A stretch of DNA of 64,000 bases, taken from contig NZ_JACHWB010000001.1 in the NCBI RefSeq assembly GCF_014191055.1, forward strand, positions 711,875 to 775,874. Direction: 5' to 3'. Positions 37,696 to 46,963 of the stretch are shown piece after piece. This DNA comes from Microvirga lupini (lineage in GTDB: Bacteria > Pseudomonadota > Alphaproteobacteria > Rhizobiales > Beijerinckiaceae). The position numbers and the translations under genes were made by a program. The number at the start of each line of letters is the position of its first letter. Position 1 is the stretch's first letter. Under the pieces are notes generated by a model, which searched no databases, was not told the DNA's origin, and was given only the letters and a program-made list of their open reading frames with translations.

Positions 37696-38526
37696 CTACC
37701 CGCCGAGCTGCTTCTTGATGGCCGCGGCGAACGCGGCATTCGCTTTCGGCTGCATTTTTTGCTGAACCTTGCGTGCCAGAAATTGCCCGGGTTGTGCCGG
37801 TCTGACCCATCCCGTCGATCCCTCCATAAGCACCCTGAACGTGAGGTAGGCGCTACTCTTAGCCCCGCCAGGCGTGCTCGTATTGAACCGCACCATGCCG
37901 GCGGCCCACTTATGCTGGCCCGCGTCCGCCTTGCTCAGCTTCTGACCCCAGGCGTAGTTGTTCTGCGGCACCATCATCGCGCTGTGCGTCTTGGTGCTCG
38001 AGAGGAATGGCGTCTGGTTCTTGGACGGCGACATGCCTGACTTTGGCGACAAATGGGTGACCTCGCCGCTGGGGCGGGTGCTCTGGCTGGCGACGGTAGA
38101 CGCGCCCAGCGCCTGCGCCTGCTCGTACAGGCCTGCTTCCTGCAGCTTCTTCACGTTGTGGCGCATCGGGATGACCAGGAAACGCTTGCCGCTCTCGGTG
38201 CGGCGCACCTTGGGGCTCGTGTTCAGCATCTGCTTCATGTCGTAAGCAGGGCGGCCGTTCTCGATGGCCTGGTCGTGCTTGTAGTTCGACTCGATCACCG
38301 CGGTGAAGTCGCCGGTCATCTTCCAGGTGATGGTGCTGGCGTAGGCGTCCTTTTCGCCGCTCCAGAGCTTGGCCTGGTAGACCTCCTTCTGCCATTCCGC
38401 CGCCGTTTGCTGGGCGACAGCCCGCACCGCCTGATTCAGGAGCGGGAAGACCTGCTTGTTGATGATCGCCGTGACGTCGAGCTTGGAGCCCAGGTCAAAG
38501 CTGATTTTGAAGGATGATCCGGCCAT
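37696..38526 (-). CDS. HK97 gp10-like neck/tail-completion protein on the reverse strand
   Basis: A 276-residue protein. Residues 1-60 (VFPLLNQAVRAVAQQTAAEWQKEVYQ) and the end (VRPAQPGQFLARKVQQKMQPKANAAFAAAIKKQL) resemble gp10/virion morphogenesis proteins. Its position between neck and tail-terminator genes is the usual one for that family, but it is the only structural gene in the reverse direction. Its ATG coincides with the predicted +1 of a reverse-strand late promoter. Confidence 0.62.
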   Translation of the reverse strand: MAGSSFKISFDLGSKLDVTAIINKQVFPLLNQAVRAVAQQTAAEWQKEVYQAKLWSGEKDAYASTITWKMTGDFTAVIESNYKHDQAIENGRPAYDMKQMLNTSPKVRRTESGKRFLVIPMRHNVKKLQEAGLYEQAQALGASTVASQSTRPSGEVTHLSPKSGMSPSKNQTPFLSSTKTHSAMMVPQNNYAWGQKLSKADAGQHKWAAGMVRFNTSTPGGAKSSAYLTFRVLMEGSTGWVRPAQPGQFLARKVQQKMQPKANAAFAAAIKKQLGG

Positions 38527-38547
38527 AGGCTTAGCATGCCGTCACGC
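38526..38547 (-). promoter_or_regulatory. TCGTGAC-class late promoter, reverse strand, +1 at the gp10-like ATG
   Basis: On the minus strand: GCGTGAC-GG-CATGCT-AAGCCT, then ATG ending at 38526. Four bases separate it from the divergent copy that starts at 38552. Confidence 0.7.
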
Positions 38548-38551
38548 CTCG

Positions 38552-38573
38552 TCGTGACGCCACAATGCCCACA
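38552..38573 (+). promoter_or_regulatory. TCGTGAC-class late promoter, +1 at the tail terminator ATG
   Basis: TCGTGAC-GC-CACAAT-GCCCAC, then the A of ATG at 38573. No Shine-Dalgarno sequence. Confidence 0.75.
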
Positions 38574-39481
38574 TGGCAATTTCAATCGTCCAGCCACTCC
38601 CCGCCGGCAACGCTATCCGGCTCTTTATCGCCCCGCCTCCGGGTGCGAGATACTGGCTCGTCCTGCGTTCCGCGATGGATGATTTCGACAGTATGCAGCC
38701 CCTGGCAGACGCGCAGCGGGTCGACCACGACGGCCTGCCGTATATGGTCTGGGATGACGGCGCCATGGTTCCGATCGCCTACGAAGGCGACGAGCGCGTG
38801 GTGATCGATGCCAAGCACCTGCAGAACGAGGTCATGGCGTTCTACCGCCCGTACTACCGGATGCCTGACGGCAGCTGGCAGGCTGCTCAGACCGCCACCG
38901 GCACGCCCAAGGCCCTGTTCGAGGAGAGCACGACCGACGTGCAATCCTTCATCCGTGATCGGCTTGAAGCCGGCCTGAAGGTCGAATGCGAGCGCGAGAA
39001 CCTGGTGACCGAGCACGGCTACGTGCAGGTCTACACCGCCCCGCCAGCGCTCGAACAGAACCTGCGTTTCCCTCTGGTGACGATCACCCTGGAGAACGAG
39101 TGCCCGGTCGAGCGCGGCATCGGTGAGGACGTGGCCGGCGACGCGTTCGACGCAGTCGGTGACGACTGGTTCGACTCCGAGGGCTGGCTGGCGCAGGTGC
39201 AGTTATCCCTCGTCGGCTGGTCGCTCAACAGCGACGAGCGCATCGAGCTGCGCAAGGCCATGCGCCGGGTGATCCTGGCCAATCTGCCGATCTTCGAATC
39301 CGTGGGCATGCTCACCCCGCAAGTCAGTTTTCAGGACGTTGACGCCCTCAGCGGCGAGTTCAACGCCAACATGTACCAGGTCATGGGCTCCTTCTCGTGC
39401 CTGGCCCCAGTCCGCGTCGGTCGCCGTTACGGCGAGGGCGAGGTCGTCAACGATGTCATCACCAGGAGCACCAATGGCTAA
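38573..39481 (+). CDS. Tail terminator / tail completion protein
   Basis: A 302-residue protein directly before the sheath cluster. The core VQSFIRDRLEAGLKVECERENLV ... VQVYTAPPALEQNLRFPLVTITLENE and VQLSLVGWSLNSDERIELRKAMRRVILANLPIFE match the pattern of tail terminators, which cap the tube and stop its growth. The N-terminus (residues 1-75) is an added strand-rich domain. Confidence 0.68.
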   Translation: MAISIVQPLPAGNAIRLFIAPPPGARYWLVLRSAMDDFDSMQPLADAQRVDHDGLPYMVWDDGAMVPIAYEGDERVVIDAKHLQNEVMAFYRPYYRMPDGSWQAAQTATGTPKALFEESTTDVQSFIRDRLEAGLKVECERENLVTEHGYVQVYTAPPALEQNLRFPLVTITLENECPVERGIGEDVAGDAFDAVGDDWFDSEGWLAQVQLSLVGWSLNSDERIELRKAMRRVILANLPIFESVGMLTPQVSFQDVDALSGEFNANMYQVMGSFSCLAPVRVGRRYGEGEVVNDVITRSTNG

Positions 39482-39689
39482 ATCTCCCGCCGTTGCGGAC
39501 AAGCCCGTCGAAAGCGCGGGCAGCGAGCCGCTTACCCTAACCGAGTTCTGCATCCGGCTCTCGAAGCGCGTGAAGCGCGTCGAGCTGATCGGCGCCTTCG
39601 AGTTCGTCGAGAAGGCTGCAGGCCACGTCCGCGATACCGAAGAAGCCTTCCAGGGCCGCTTCGACGCGTTCATCAAACAGCCTGCATAA
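39474..39689 (+). CDS. Small tail-region protein, 71 aa
   Basis: ATG at 39474 behind AGGAG, overlapping the previous stop by eight bases. Helical: LTLTEFCIRLSKRVKRVELIGAFEFVEKAAGHVRDTEEAF. Small proteins of this type occur just before sheath genes in related myoviruses. Role unknown. Confidence 0.65.
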   Translation: MAKSPAVADKPVESAGSEPLTLTEFCIRLSKRVKRVELIGAFEFVEKAAGHVRDTEEAFQGRFDAFIKQPA

Positions 39690-39698
39690 GGAGGCGAC

Positions 39699-41411
39699 AT
39701 GTCCGTTTTCTTCGACGGGAAACTTCTCGTTACCCCGACTACCGCGTCTGTCGTCAATGACGAGGCGATGCGCAACCAGAACATCTCGGTCGGCAACGTC
39801 GCCGCCCTGGTCGGCCGTTCCACCGGCGGCGAGCCGCACAAGCCGCTGCGCTTCTCCAGCCCGAGCGAGGCCAAGCGTGTCCTGCGCAGCGGCGAGCTGC
39901 TGGAAGCCGTGCTAAAGGCGTTCGATCCGTCCGCCGAGGTCGGCAGTCCTGCCACCGTGGTCGCCGTGCGTGTGAACCCGGCCATCCAGTCGGCGCTGAC
40001 CCTCAAGAATGGCGCTGATGCCGACGTCATCAAGCTGACTTCGATCGGCTTTGGCCTGGGCGAAAACCAGATCAACGCCAAGATCGAGTCCGGCACCCTG
40101 ACCGGCAAGCGCATCACCATCCAGCAGGGCAACCGCTTCTACTCGGCCGACAACATTGCTCGCAATACTTTCAGCGTGCAGTACAGCGGCGGCGAAGCGA
40201 CCGCAACACTGACCGTGAGCGGCACCCAGGTCGTGCTGTCGGCACCGGCCGGTACCGCTGTCGAGACCATCGCCCTGGCTGACTTCCCGACTGTCGGCGC
40301 GCTGGTCGATCGCATCAACGCCGTGCCTGGCTTCGCCGCCTCGGTAGAAGGCCGCAGCGACTCGCAGCCGACGCTGACCGCGCTGGACTTCGTGTCTGCT
40401 CAGGACGTCCTGACCAAGTACACCGCCACCGCCAACCTGCAGGCCGTCGTCGACTGGTTCAACGGTTCCAACCAGGATCTGGTGCGCGCCGAGCGCCTGG
40501 CGAATGCCGGCACCGTGCCCGCCAACATCGGCTTCACCTACCTGGCTGGCGGCAGCGACGGCACGACCACCGTTCAGGACTGGGCTGACGCCTATGAGGC
40601 CCTGCAGCGCGTCGACGTGCAGTGGGTTACCCCGATCAGCGGCGAGGCTGCCATTCACGCCCTCAACGACACCCATTGCGCCTTCTGCTCCGAGCAGCTG
40701 CGCAAAGAGCGTCGCAGCATCGTCGGCACCACGGTGAACACCAGCAACGAGGCCGCCCTGACCGCCGCCAAGGCGCTCAACAGCGACCGCACCTCGCTCG
40801 TGCACCTGGGCTACTACGACTACGACCTGAGCGGCAAGCTCGTGCTCATGCCTCCGTACATGACCGCGGCCCTGCTGGCTGGTGCGTTCTCTGGCGTCAA
40901 CCCGGGCACCCCGCTGACCAACAAGACCATCAAGGTTCGCGGCCTCGAGCGCGACCTGATCAACCCGACCGAGACCGACGAGCTGATCCTGGGTGGCGTG
41001 CTGCCTCTGGAAAACACCGAGGCCGGCTACAAGGTGGTCAAGTCGATCAGCACCTGGCGCCAGAACGACAACTACAACCGCGTGGAGCAGTCCTGCGGCT
41101 TCGCCCTCGACTTCACCGTGCGTACTGTGCGTGAAGCGCTGGACGTGCTGCGCGGCCAGAAGGCCAACCCGCTGCTGCTGTCGCGCGCGATCAGCATCGC
41201 CGACAGCGCCCTGCGCGAGCTGGCCCGCCAGGAGCCTCAAGGCCCCGGCATCCTGGCTGGTGACGCAGAGAGCCCTGCCTACAAGGGGATCAAGGCCTCG
41301 ATCGAAGGCGACGTGGTTCGCGTCGAATTCGAATGCTCGCCGGTGATCCCTGCCAACTACATCCTCGTGAGCGTGTTCGCTGTCCCGTACAGCGGCAGCG
41401 CGAGCGCATAA
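39699..41411 (+). CDS. Tail sheath protein
   Basis: A 570-residue protein behind AAGGAGG. The sheath core includes VGNVAALVGRSTGGEP at the N-terminus, the VDVQWVTPISGEAAIHAL segment, YMTAALLAGAFSGVNPGTPLTNK, and the C-terminal domain VVRVEFECSPVIPANYILV. This arrangement (ATP-independent contractile sheath with inserted middle domain at about residues 110-270) is that of myovirus sheath proteins. It polymerises around the tube and contracts on infection. Confidence 0.9.
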   Translation: MSVFFDGKLLVTPTTASVVNDEAMRNQNISVGNVAALVGRSTGGEPHKPLRFSSPSEAKRVLRSGELLEAVLKAFDPSAEVGSPATVVAVRVNPAIQSALTLKNGADADVIKLTSIGFGLGENQINAKIESGTLTGKRITIQQGNRFYSADNIARNTFSVQYSGGEATATLTVSGTQVVLSAPAGTAVETIALADFPTVGALVDRINAVPGFAASVEGRSDSQPTLTALDFVSAQDVLTKYTATANLQAVVDWFNGSNQDLVRAERLANAGTVPANIGFTYLAGGSDGTTTVQDWADAYEALQRVDVQWVTPISGEAAIHALNDTHCAFCSEQLRKERRSIVGTTVNTSNEAALTAAKALNSDRTSLVHLGYYDYDLSGKLVLMPPYMTAALLAGAFSGVNPGTPLTNKTIKVRGLERDLINPTETDELILGGVLPLENTEAGYKVVKSISTWRQNDNYNRVEQSCGFALDFTVRTVREALDVLRGQKANPLLLSRAISIADSALRELARQEPQGPGILAGDAESPAYKGIKASIEGDVVRVEFECSPVIPANYILVSVFAVPYSGSASA

Positions 41412-41423
41412 GGAGCCTGACCC

Positions 41424-41846
41424 ATGAGACAGAACCTCAAAACCCGCTCCGGCAACCGGATCGCCATCGTGCTCGATGGCAAGCAGATCGGTCTGCTGCA
41501 GTCCGTCCGCGCAAACGATGACTACTCGCCCGAGCCGGCGAGTGGCATCGGCGACATTCACGTCGTCGAGCACGTGCCGACCATGGCCCGTCACTCGCTG
41601 AGCGTGAGCGCGATGCTGCTCAACCGCGGCGCCATGCTGGAGGCCGGCGTCGCCACCGAGAATGGCGAGACCGCGCTGCTCGGCCTGGTCTGCGACATCG
41701 AAGTCTACTCCAAGGACGACGGTGCCCTGCTGCGCAAGTACATCGGCTGTACCTACGCATCCGGCGACCTGGAAGTCAGCAAGCACGCCATCGTCATGCA
41801 ATCTGGCCAGTTCATGGCCCTGGACGTGACCGGCAGCGCGGCGTGA
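41424..41846 (+). CDS. Tail tube protein
   Basis: A 140-residue protein following the sheath gene, as usual. Strand-rich: NRIAIVLDGKQIGLLQSVRANDDY, HVVEHVPTMARHSLSVSAML, VCDIEVYSKDDGALLRKYIGCTY. Size and position fit the inner tube through which DNA passes. AGGAG lies upstream of the ATG. Confidence 0.82.
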   Translation: MRQNLKTRSGNRIAIVLDGKQIGLLQSVRANDDYSPEPASGIGDIHVVEHVPTMARHSLSVSAMLLNRGAMLEAGVATENGETALLGLVCDIEVYSKDDGALLRKYIGCTYASGDLEVSKHAIVMQSGQFMALDVTGSAA

Positions 41847-41862
41847 CGCCACAATAGCTGTA
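41841..41862 (+). promoter_or_regulatory. TCGTGAC-class late promoter before the tail chaperone genes
   Basis: GCGTGAC-GC-CACAAT-AGCTGT, +1 at 41862, overlapping the stop codon of the tube gene. A complete terminator hairpin follows at once, so its productive output is uncertain. Confidence 0.55.
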
Positions 41863-41865
41863 ACC

Positions 41866-41898
41866 GCCGCCCACCCGACCGGCTGGGCGGCTTTTCTT
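41866..41898 (+). terminator. Rho-independent terminator
   Basis: Stem GCCGCCCA / TGGGCGGC with a 10-base loop, then TTTTCTTT. Confidence 0.78.
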
Positions 41899-41914
41899 TA
41901 TCAGGAGAATGACC

Positions 41915-42280
41915 ATGGCTCGTGAGCCGCAGAAGACAGATTTCCCCGTCGAGGTCGAAGGCCTCGGCACGTTCATTTTCGCCCGGCGCACGATGCGCGA
42001 CGAGATCGTGATCCAGCGGGAGTTCGCCCGGTACATCGACGGCGTGGAGCCAACCGCCTGGCTGGCCCAGATCGGTGGCTGGCTGTCGGATATGCGCACG
42101 CTGATGGTCGAGGCCCCAGAAGGCTGGCTGGCCGATATCGACGGCAACCCGATCAAGGATCTGATGGACGTCGACCCGCTCGACGAGGACACCTACTCCA
42201 AGCTCGCGAAGGTGCACGAAGCCTTTCGCGACAAGGAGCGGTCTTTTCGACGCAAACCTGCACAAGGCGGCGAAGCGTAA
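41915..42280 (+). CDS. Tail assembly chaperone, short product (gpG-like)
   Basis: A 121-residue protein. ATG at 41915 was preferred to the ATG at 41909 because AGGAG (41903-41907) is too close to the latter. The sequence DFPVEVEGLGTFIFARRTMRDEIVIQREFARYI ... WLSDMRTLMVEAPEGW is typical of tail assembly chaperones encoded between tube and tape measure. The stop is at 42280; the longer gpGT-like form arises by frameshift. Confidence 0.8.
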   Translation: MAREPQKTDFPVEVEGLGTFIFARRTMRDEIVIQREFARYIDGVEPTAWLAQIGGWLSDMRTLMVEAPEGWLADIDGNPIKDLMDVDPLDEDTYSKLAKVHEAFRDKERSFRRKPAQGGEA

Positions 42281-42518
42281 CGGCAAGGAGAGGGCCAAGA
42301 CGATCGAGTTCTGGTTCAGGCGCAAATACAACCTGACCAGCACCGACCCAAGGTTCCTGGAATGCACGCTGGAAGAAATGACCACCGACTACTGGGCTCA
42401 CATCTACCACGACGACCCGAAAGCCGGTGACGAGGTGGAAGACGAAGACTTCGACATGGAAGCTGAGCTGGCCAAGCTGGAAAACGACCCTAACGCCTGG
42501 GAAAACCTGAGCAAATGA
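41915..42518 (+). CDS. Tail assembly chaperone, frameshifted long product (gpGT-like)
   Basis: Downstream of the short chaperone, frame +1 is open and protein-like from about 42249 to a TGA at 42516-42518 (LHKAAKRNGKERAKTIEFWFRRKYNL ... ENLSK) but has no start with a ribosome site. The overlap holds TCT-TTT-CGA at 42242-42250. A +1 slip of tRNA-Phe from TTT to TTC before the slow codon CGA joins the frames, giving a product of about 200 residues. The stop overlaps the tape measure ATG. Confidence 0.7.
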
Positions 42519-45403
42519 GCATCAAAATCCCTGTTGAGGCCAGTTTCGATTCTGGCGACATTGAGAAGCGCATCGCGCAGGTCAATCGCCAGTTCGAGGC
42601 GATCGGCAAGGCAGTCGCAAAGGCCAGCAACCAGCGGTTCGAGCCGATCACGCTGAAGAGCAAGCAGGATCTGGACTACTTCACGAAGCAGTCCCAGCAG
42701 CTGCTGCGCATCCAGGGCGAACTCAGCGCGCGGATGAAGAAGAGCGGCCAGGAGGGCAAGAACCCGTTCGAGGCCGACTGGTCGAAGATGTACCTCAACG
42801 AGAGCACCCGCCTGCGCCGCATGCGCGAGGCGGTGGTCTTCATGGGCGCATCTTTCGAGGACGCGCATTCCCCTGTCTCGCCATCCCGGCGCCCGGGAGG
42901 CTCCTCGAGCCAGCCGCCGACTCGTGCCCCTGAGCCACCGACCCGTCGTCAGCCAGGTGTCGGCGCCGCGATCATCGGTGGTGGCCTGCGCGGCCTCGGC
43001 CCGGCTGGCGGCGTTGCTGCCGGCTCGCTGTCGACCGGCCTGTCGATGGGTGCCGGCGCCGGCCTGATGGGCCTGCTCGGCGGCCTGGGCGCCCTTGGCC
43101 TGGGCAAGCTCGTCGGCGCCGCCACCGAGAAGATGGGCGTCGCCGAGGACAACGCTGTCGCCTATGACCGGCTGAAGCGCAGCCTGGGCGACGTCAATGT
43201 GTCGTTCGGCGCCCTGAAGAGCGTGCTGGAGAGCTCGGCCGACAACGTGAAGGTGACCTTCACCGAGGCCGCGCAGCTGGGCACCCAGTTTGCCAAGCTG
43301 GGCAACCTGACGGCCGACCAGTACAAGACGCTCGGCAGCGAGCTGCAGACCGGCGTCGGCCTGTCCCGCGCCTACGGCCTCGACCCAAGCCAGGGCGTCG
43401 GCGCGCTCGGCACCATGCGCGGCATGCGCCTGACCAGCAGCGAACAGGACAGCCGCAAGTTCGCGCTGATCATCGGCGAGACCATCGCCCGCTCGAACGC
43501 CTTCGCCAAGGCCGACGAGGTGATGGACGCGATCGCCGGCTACGCGACCCAGCAGACCCGGGCGAGCCTGGGGGCGAACGTGGGCGGCTATGCCGGCATG
43601 TTCTCGGCCCTGACTGGTTCGGGCATCCCGGGCCTTGACCCTGCCGGCACGGCCGGGCTGCTGGCCCGGGTGAATGCCACGCTGGCCGGCGGCGGCGCCA
43701 AGGGCGAGGCAAGCCAGTTCTTTACCCAGACCATCGGCGCGCGGCATGGCCTCGACCCGTTCCAGATGCAGCTTTGGCGTGAGGGTGGCGCATTCTCCAC
43801 CCTCGACAGCACCTTCGGCCCGGGCAGCATGGCGAGCCGCTTTGGCATCCGTGGCCCCCGCGGGCAGTCCACCTTTCTGGAAGAATCGCTGGCCGGCCTG
43901 AAGCAGCAGTACGGCAGCAACGGCGGCATGATGCTGCATGCGACGGCCAACCACCTGGGCGTCAGCATGGCCCAGGCCGGCGCCCTGCACATGATCAACC
44001 CGAACCAGGCTGGCGAGATGGAGCGTCGCCTGTCTGCAGCTGGTGTGAAGCTGAGCGACCTGAATGCTGGCGGCATCTCGTCCCTGTCCAAGGTGATGTT
44101 CGGCTCGGACGCTGACCGGGCCGGCATTGCCAGCAGCCTGCGCTCCCGCACCGGTGCCGGTGCCCTGTCCGCCGACGAGCAACGCCAGCTCGACCAGGTC
44201 ATGGGCGGGAACAACATCTCGGCCCAGAAGGAGCTGCTGACCCGCCTGGTGGCCAGCCGCGACCAGGAGCAGACGCAGGGCAAGGACATCCGGGACAGCA
44301 AGAACGCCATCGATAACATCAAGACGTCGATCGCCGACAAGCTGATCCCGCTCACCCAGGAGATGCGCCACGGGATCATGTACATCGCCGGCAAGGGCGA
44401 GAAGTCCGCGGCCGACATCCAGGAAGGCGTCATGCGGGCCGACTCGAACGGCCGGGCGCAGGCTATCAAGGGCAAGTACGGCGCGCTGATCGACGAGCAG
44501 GGCAAGAAAATCTTCGATGCCCGCATGGGCGAGAACCCGGCCGACTACAGCACCATCGAACGCTCCCGCGAGATCCAGAAGGCGGCCAACGAGGAGATCG
44601 ATCGCCTCAAGCAGGAGCAGGCCGACCTGCTGGCCGAGGAGAACGATATGCTGAGCGAGCGCGTCAAGGCGATGCGCGACGACGAGACCCGCAAGCTGCT
44701 GCCGGAGCCGGCCAGCTATTCGTCTGGTGGCCCTGGCCAGCGGTTCGTCAACGGCAGCGGCCGGCGCGGCACGGGATCGGCTGCATACCCAGCCGGCGCC
44801 GGTGGTGGCGTGATGCCCAAGGGGCTTGGCAAGCTGGCCTACGACCCGGCGTACCGGGCGATGGTCGCCGGCTACGAGAAGGAGATCGGTGCGCCTGAAG
44901 GCCTGCTGTGGGCGCAGATGCAGCAGGAAAGCCGATTCCACGCGGGCGCTGTCAGCCACGCGGGCGCCGAGGGCGCTGCCCAGTTCATGCCGGAGACGAA
45001 GGCAGGCATGGAGCGCAAGTTCGGTCGCAAGTTCGACTCGTTCGACCCGCAGGACGCCGCCTTCATGCAGAAGGAGCTGATGCGCGAGCTCTATCAGCAG
45101 TTCGGCAACTGGGACGATGCCCTGCGCGCCTACAACGCCGGCCCGCGCCGCAGCCGCTGGAACAACAGCGAGACGCGCAACTACGTGCCGGCCATCCGCG
45201 GCCACATGGAGCGCAACGCTGCGAGCCAGGGCACGCCGCTGCCTGACGGCGCCCCTGCTGCCGGCGGCCGAGACCAGCGCTTCATCCTCGATGCGCCGCC
45301 GATTGAGGTCATCCACAAGAACGCAGCCGGTCAGCCAGTGGCGCCAACGCAGATGCTGGCGACCACCATCCGTCCGGCCAGTCCGTTCGGCACCACCGGC
45401 TAA
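42515..45403 (+). CDS. Tape measure protein with C-terminal lytic transglycosylase
   Basis: A 962-residue protein starting in an ATGA overlap. Helical N-terminus (SGDIEKRIAQVNRQFEAIGKAVAKASNQ), a Gly-rich hydrophobic stretch (about residues 148-215) as in tape measures, and long helices after. Residues about 780-900 are a soluble lytic transglycosylase domain: AQMQQESRFHAGAVSHAGAEG, the catalytic Glu being in QQES, and ALRAYNAGPRR. The protein sets tail length and cuts peptidoglycan locally during DNA entry. Confidence 0.88.
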   Translation: MSIKIPVEASFDSGDIEKRIAQVNRQFEAIGKAVAKASNQRFEPITLKSKQDLDYFTKQSQQLLRIQGELSARMKKSGQEGKNPFEADWSKMYLNESTRLRRMREAVVFMGASFEDAHSPVSPSRRPGGSSSQPPTRAPEPPTRRQPGVGAAIIGGGLRGLGPAGGVAAGSLSTGLSMGAGAGLMGLLGGLGALGLGKLVGAATEKMGVAEDNAVAYDRLKRSLGDVNVSFGALKSVLESSADNVKVTFTEAAQLGTQFAKLGNLTADQYKTLGSELQTGVGLSRAYGLDPSQGVGALGTMRGMRLTSSEQDSRKFALIIGETIARSNAFAKADEVMDAIAGYATQQTRASLGANVGGYAGMFSALTGSGIPGLDPAGTAGLLARVNATLAGGGAKGEASQFFTQTIGARHGLDPFQMQLWREGGAFSTLDSTFGPGSMASRFGIRGPRGQSTFLEESLAGLKQQYGSNGGMMLHATANHLGVSMAQAGALHMINPNQAGEMERRLSAAGVKLSDLNAGGISSLSKVMFGSDADRAGIASSLRSRTGAGALSADEQRQLDQVMGGNNISAQKELLTRLVASRDQEQTQGKDIRDSKNAIDNIKTSIADKLIPLTQEMRHGIMYIAGKGEKSAADIQEGVMRADSNGRAQAIKGKYGALIDEQGKKIFDARMGENPADYSTIERSREIQKAANEEIDRLKQEQADLLAEENDMLSERVKAMRDDETRKLLPEPASYSSGGPGQRFVNGSGRRGTGSAAYPAGAGGGVMPKGLGKLAYDPAYRAMVAGYEKEIGAPEGLLWAQMQQESRFHAGAVSHAGAEGAAQFMPETKAGMERKFGRKFDSFDPQDAAFMQKELMRELYQQFGNWDDALRAYNAGPRRSRWNNSETRNYVPAIRGHMERNAASQGTPLPDGAPAAGGRDQRFILDAPPIEVIHKNAAGQPVAPTQMLATTIRPASPFGTTG

Positions 45404-45412
45404 GGGGTCAGA

Positions 45413-46963
45413 ATGCCGCATATCCAAGACGCGCAGCCGCAAATCAGCGTGCGCCTGTACAAGACGATCAGCCGCACGACGGTGGATGGCCAGACAGCCG
45501 TCTCCACCCGGTACCAGGGCAAGGACGAGTACATCGACCTGACCCCGTTCCTGGGTGAGGGATCGAGCGTGGTGACCAGCAAGAGCGTGCGCGAGCCCGC
45601 AGGCGCCTTCAGCGTCACCTTCGCCGACCGGCCGCAGGGATCTGTTCTGGCCGAGGTGCAGCAGATGCTCTGCGTGCCGACCCAGGCTATCGAGTCGATC
45701 TATGGCCTGGTCGAGCCAATGGACGTGGTCGAGATCCGCATGTGGGGCGGCGTCGGCCCACGCCCGGCGGTGCTGCCGATCAAGATGCGCGGCTTCGTAT
45801 CGGAAGTGCAGCGCATGCAGAGCATGTCCGGCGACGGCAAGCCGGTGCGCCAGGTGGTGATCAGCGGGCAGGACTACGGGAAAATCTGGCAGACCTTCCA
45901 GGTGATCTACCTGGCCGCCTATGCCGAGGGCCAGGCGCTGCTGACCAGCTTCAACCTCTGGGACATGTTCGGCGTCGATGCCAAGAACGTGCTGTCGGCG
46001 CCTGAGTTCGTGCGGCAGATGATCAAGAAGGTGATCAACCCGCACATCACCAAATTCATGCCGAAGAACTCGCCCATGCCCAAAGAGCTGCAGACCGGCG
46101 ACAGCATCGCGGTCAAGCACGGTGTGGTGAACAACAGCTACCAGAACATGCAGGGCTCGATCTACGACATCCTGAAGTTCTACGGCGACGTGGGCGTGTG
46201 GAACGAGCTCTACACCGAGGATCGCGAGGACGGCGTGCACGTGGTCTATCGCCCGATCCCGGCCATGCACCTGACCAAGCCGAAGGGGGCGAAGAGCCGG
46301 AAGATCCAGGATGATGCGCCGGAGCCGGTCTATGTCACGGTGCCGGACGACTACATCGCCAGCGTCTCTACAGCGCGCTCAGACGCGAACGTGGCCAACT
46401 TCTACTGGGTCAACAACAGCAAGTACGACCTGGTGGACGACCTGTACCGCAAGCTGTCGGCCATCAAATCCTCCGATGACACCGTCAACTTGAAGGAATA
46501 CCCGAACTCGGCCGTCAAATACTACGGTGTGCGCCCCATGTACGCCGAGACCCAGCAGGGTGGCGACGGGATCACCAACGAGACCAGCGGCCTGCCGGAA
46601 GAGCAGCAAGACAAGCGATCGTCCGAGATCGAGTCCTGGATCGAGAAGCGCCGCCGGCTGATGGTCGAGATGAACCGCGACAACGTGGTGCTCGAGCGGG
46701 GCATGGCCCGGATCAAGGGCGGCCTGATGCGCCGGGACGGCAGTGGGCCGCTGCGCGCTGGCGACTACGCCGTGCTCACGCTCGGCACCACCGAGGCGAA
46801 CGCCTATGTCGTAACCCTCATCGACGAGTTCCTGCCGTTCCAGGGCTACACGGCCACGATCCAGTTCGAGCGTGGCGAGGGCTTCGTAAACCGTACATCC
46901 GCCGAGGGCGGCATCAATTCACCATGGCTGGCCGAGCAGGCCCGCAGGCTGGGATTCCCATGA
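45413..46963 (+). CDS. Baseplate hub / tail protein gpD-like
   Basis: A 516-residue protein after the tape measure. Strand-rich N-terminus (STRYQGKDEYIDLTPFLGEGSSVVTSKS) and the pattern VVEIRMWGG ... MRGFVSEVQRM ... VISGQDYGKIW match hub proteins of the gp27/gpD type. These join the tube to the central spike. It overlaps the spike gene (ATGA). Confidence 0.65.
   Translation: MPHIQDAQPQISVRLYKTISRTTVDGQTAVSTRYQGKDEYIDLTPFLGEGSSVVTSKSVREPAGAFSVTFADRPQGSVLAEVQQMLCVPTQAIESIYGLVEPMDVVEIRMWGGVGPRPAVLPIKMRGFVSEVQRMQSMSGDGKPVRQVVISGQDYGKIWQTFQVIYLAAYAEGQALLTSFNLWDMFGVDAKNVLSAPEFVRQMIKKVINPHITKFMPKNSPMPKELQTGDSIAVKHGVVNNSYQNMQGSIYDILKFYGDVGVWNELYTEDREDGVHVVYRPIPAMHLTKPKGAKSRKIQDDAPEPVYVTVPDDYIASVSTARSDANVANFYWVNNSKYDLVDDLYRKLSAIKSSDDTVNLKEYPNSAVKYYGVRPMYAETQQGGDGITNETSGLPEEQQDKRSSEIESWIEKRRRLMVEMNRDNVVLERGMARIKGGLMRRDGSGPLRAGDYAVLTLGTTEANAYVVTLIDEFLPFQGYTATIQFERGEGFVNRTSAEGGINSPWLAEQARRLGFP

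Noticed and set aside
42404-46270. 1288-codon open frame on the minus strand
   Set aside because: It lies antisense to the tape measure and hub genes, which have clear domains and couplings. The frame is a by-product of GC-rich codons; its protein is rich in His, Arg and Val with no motif.
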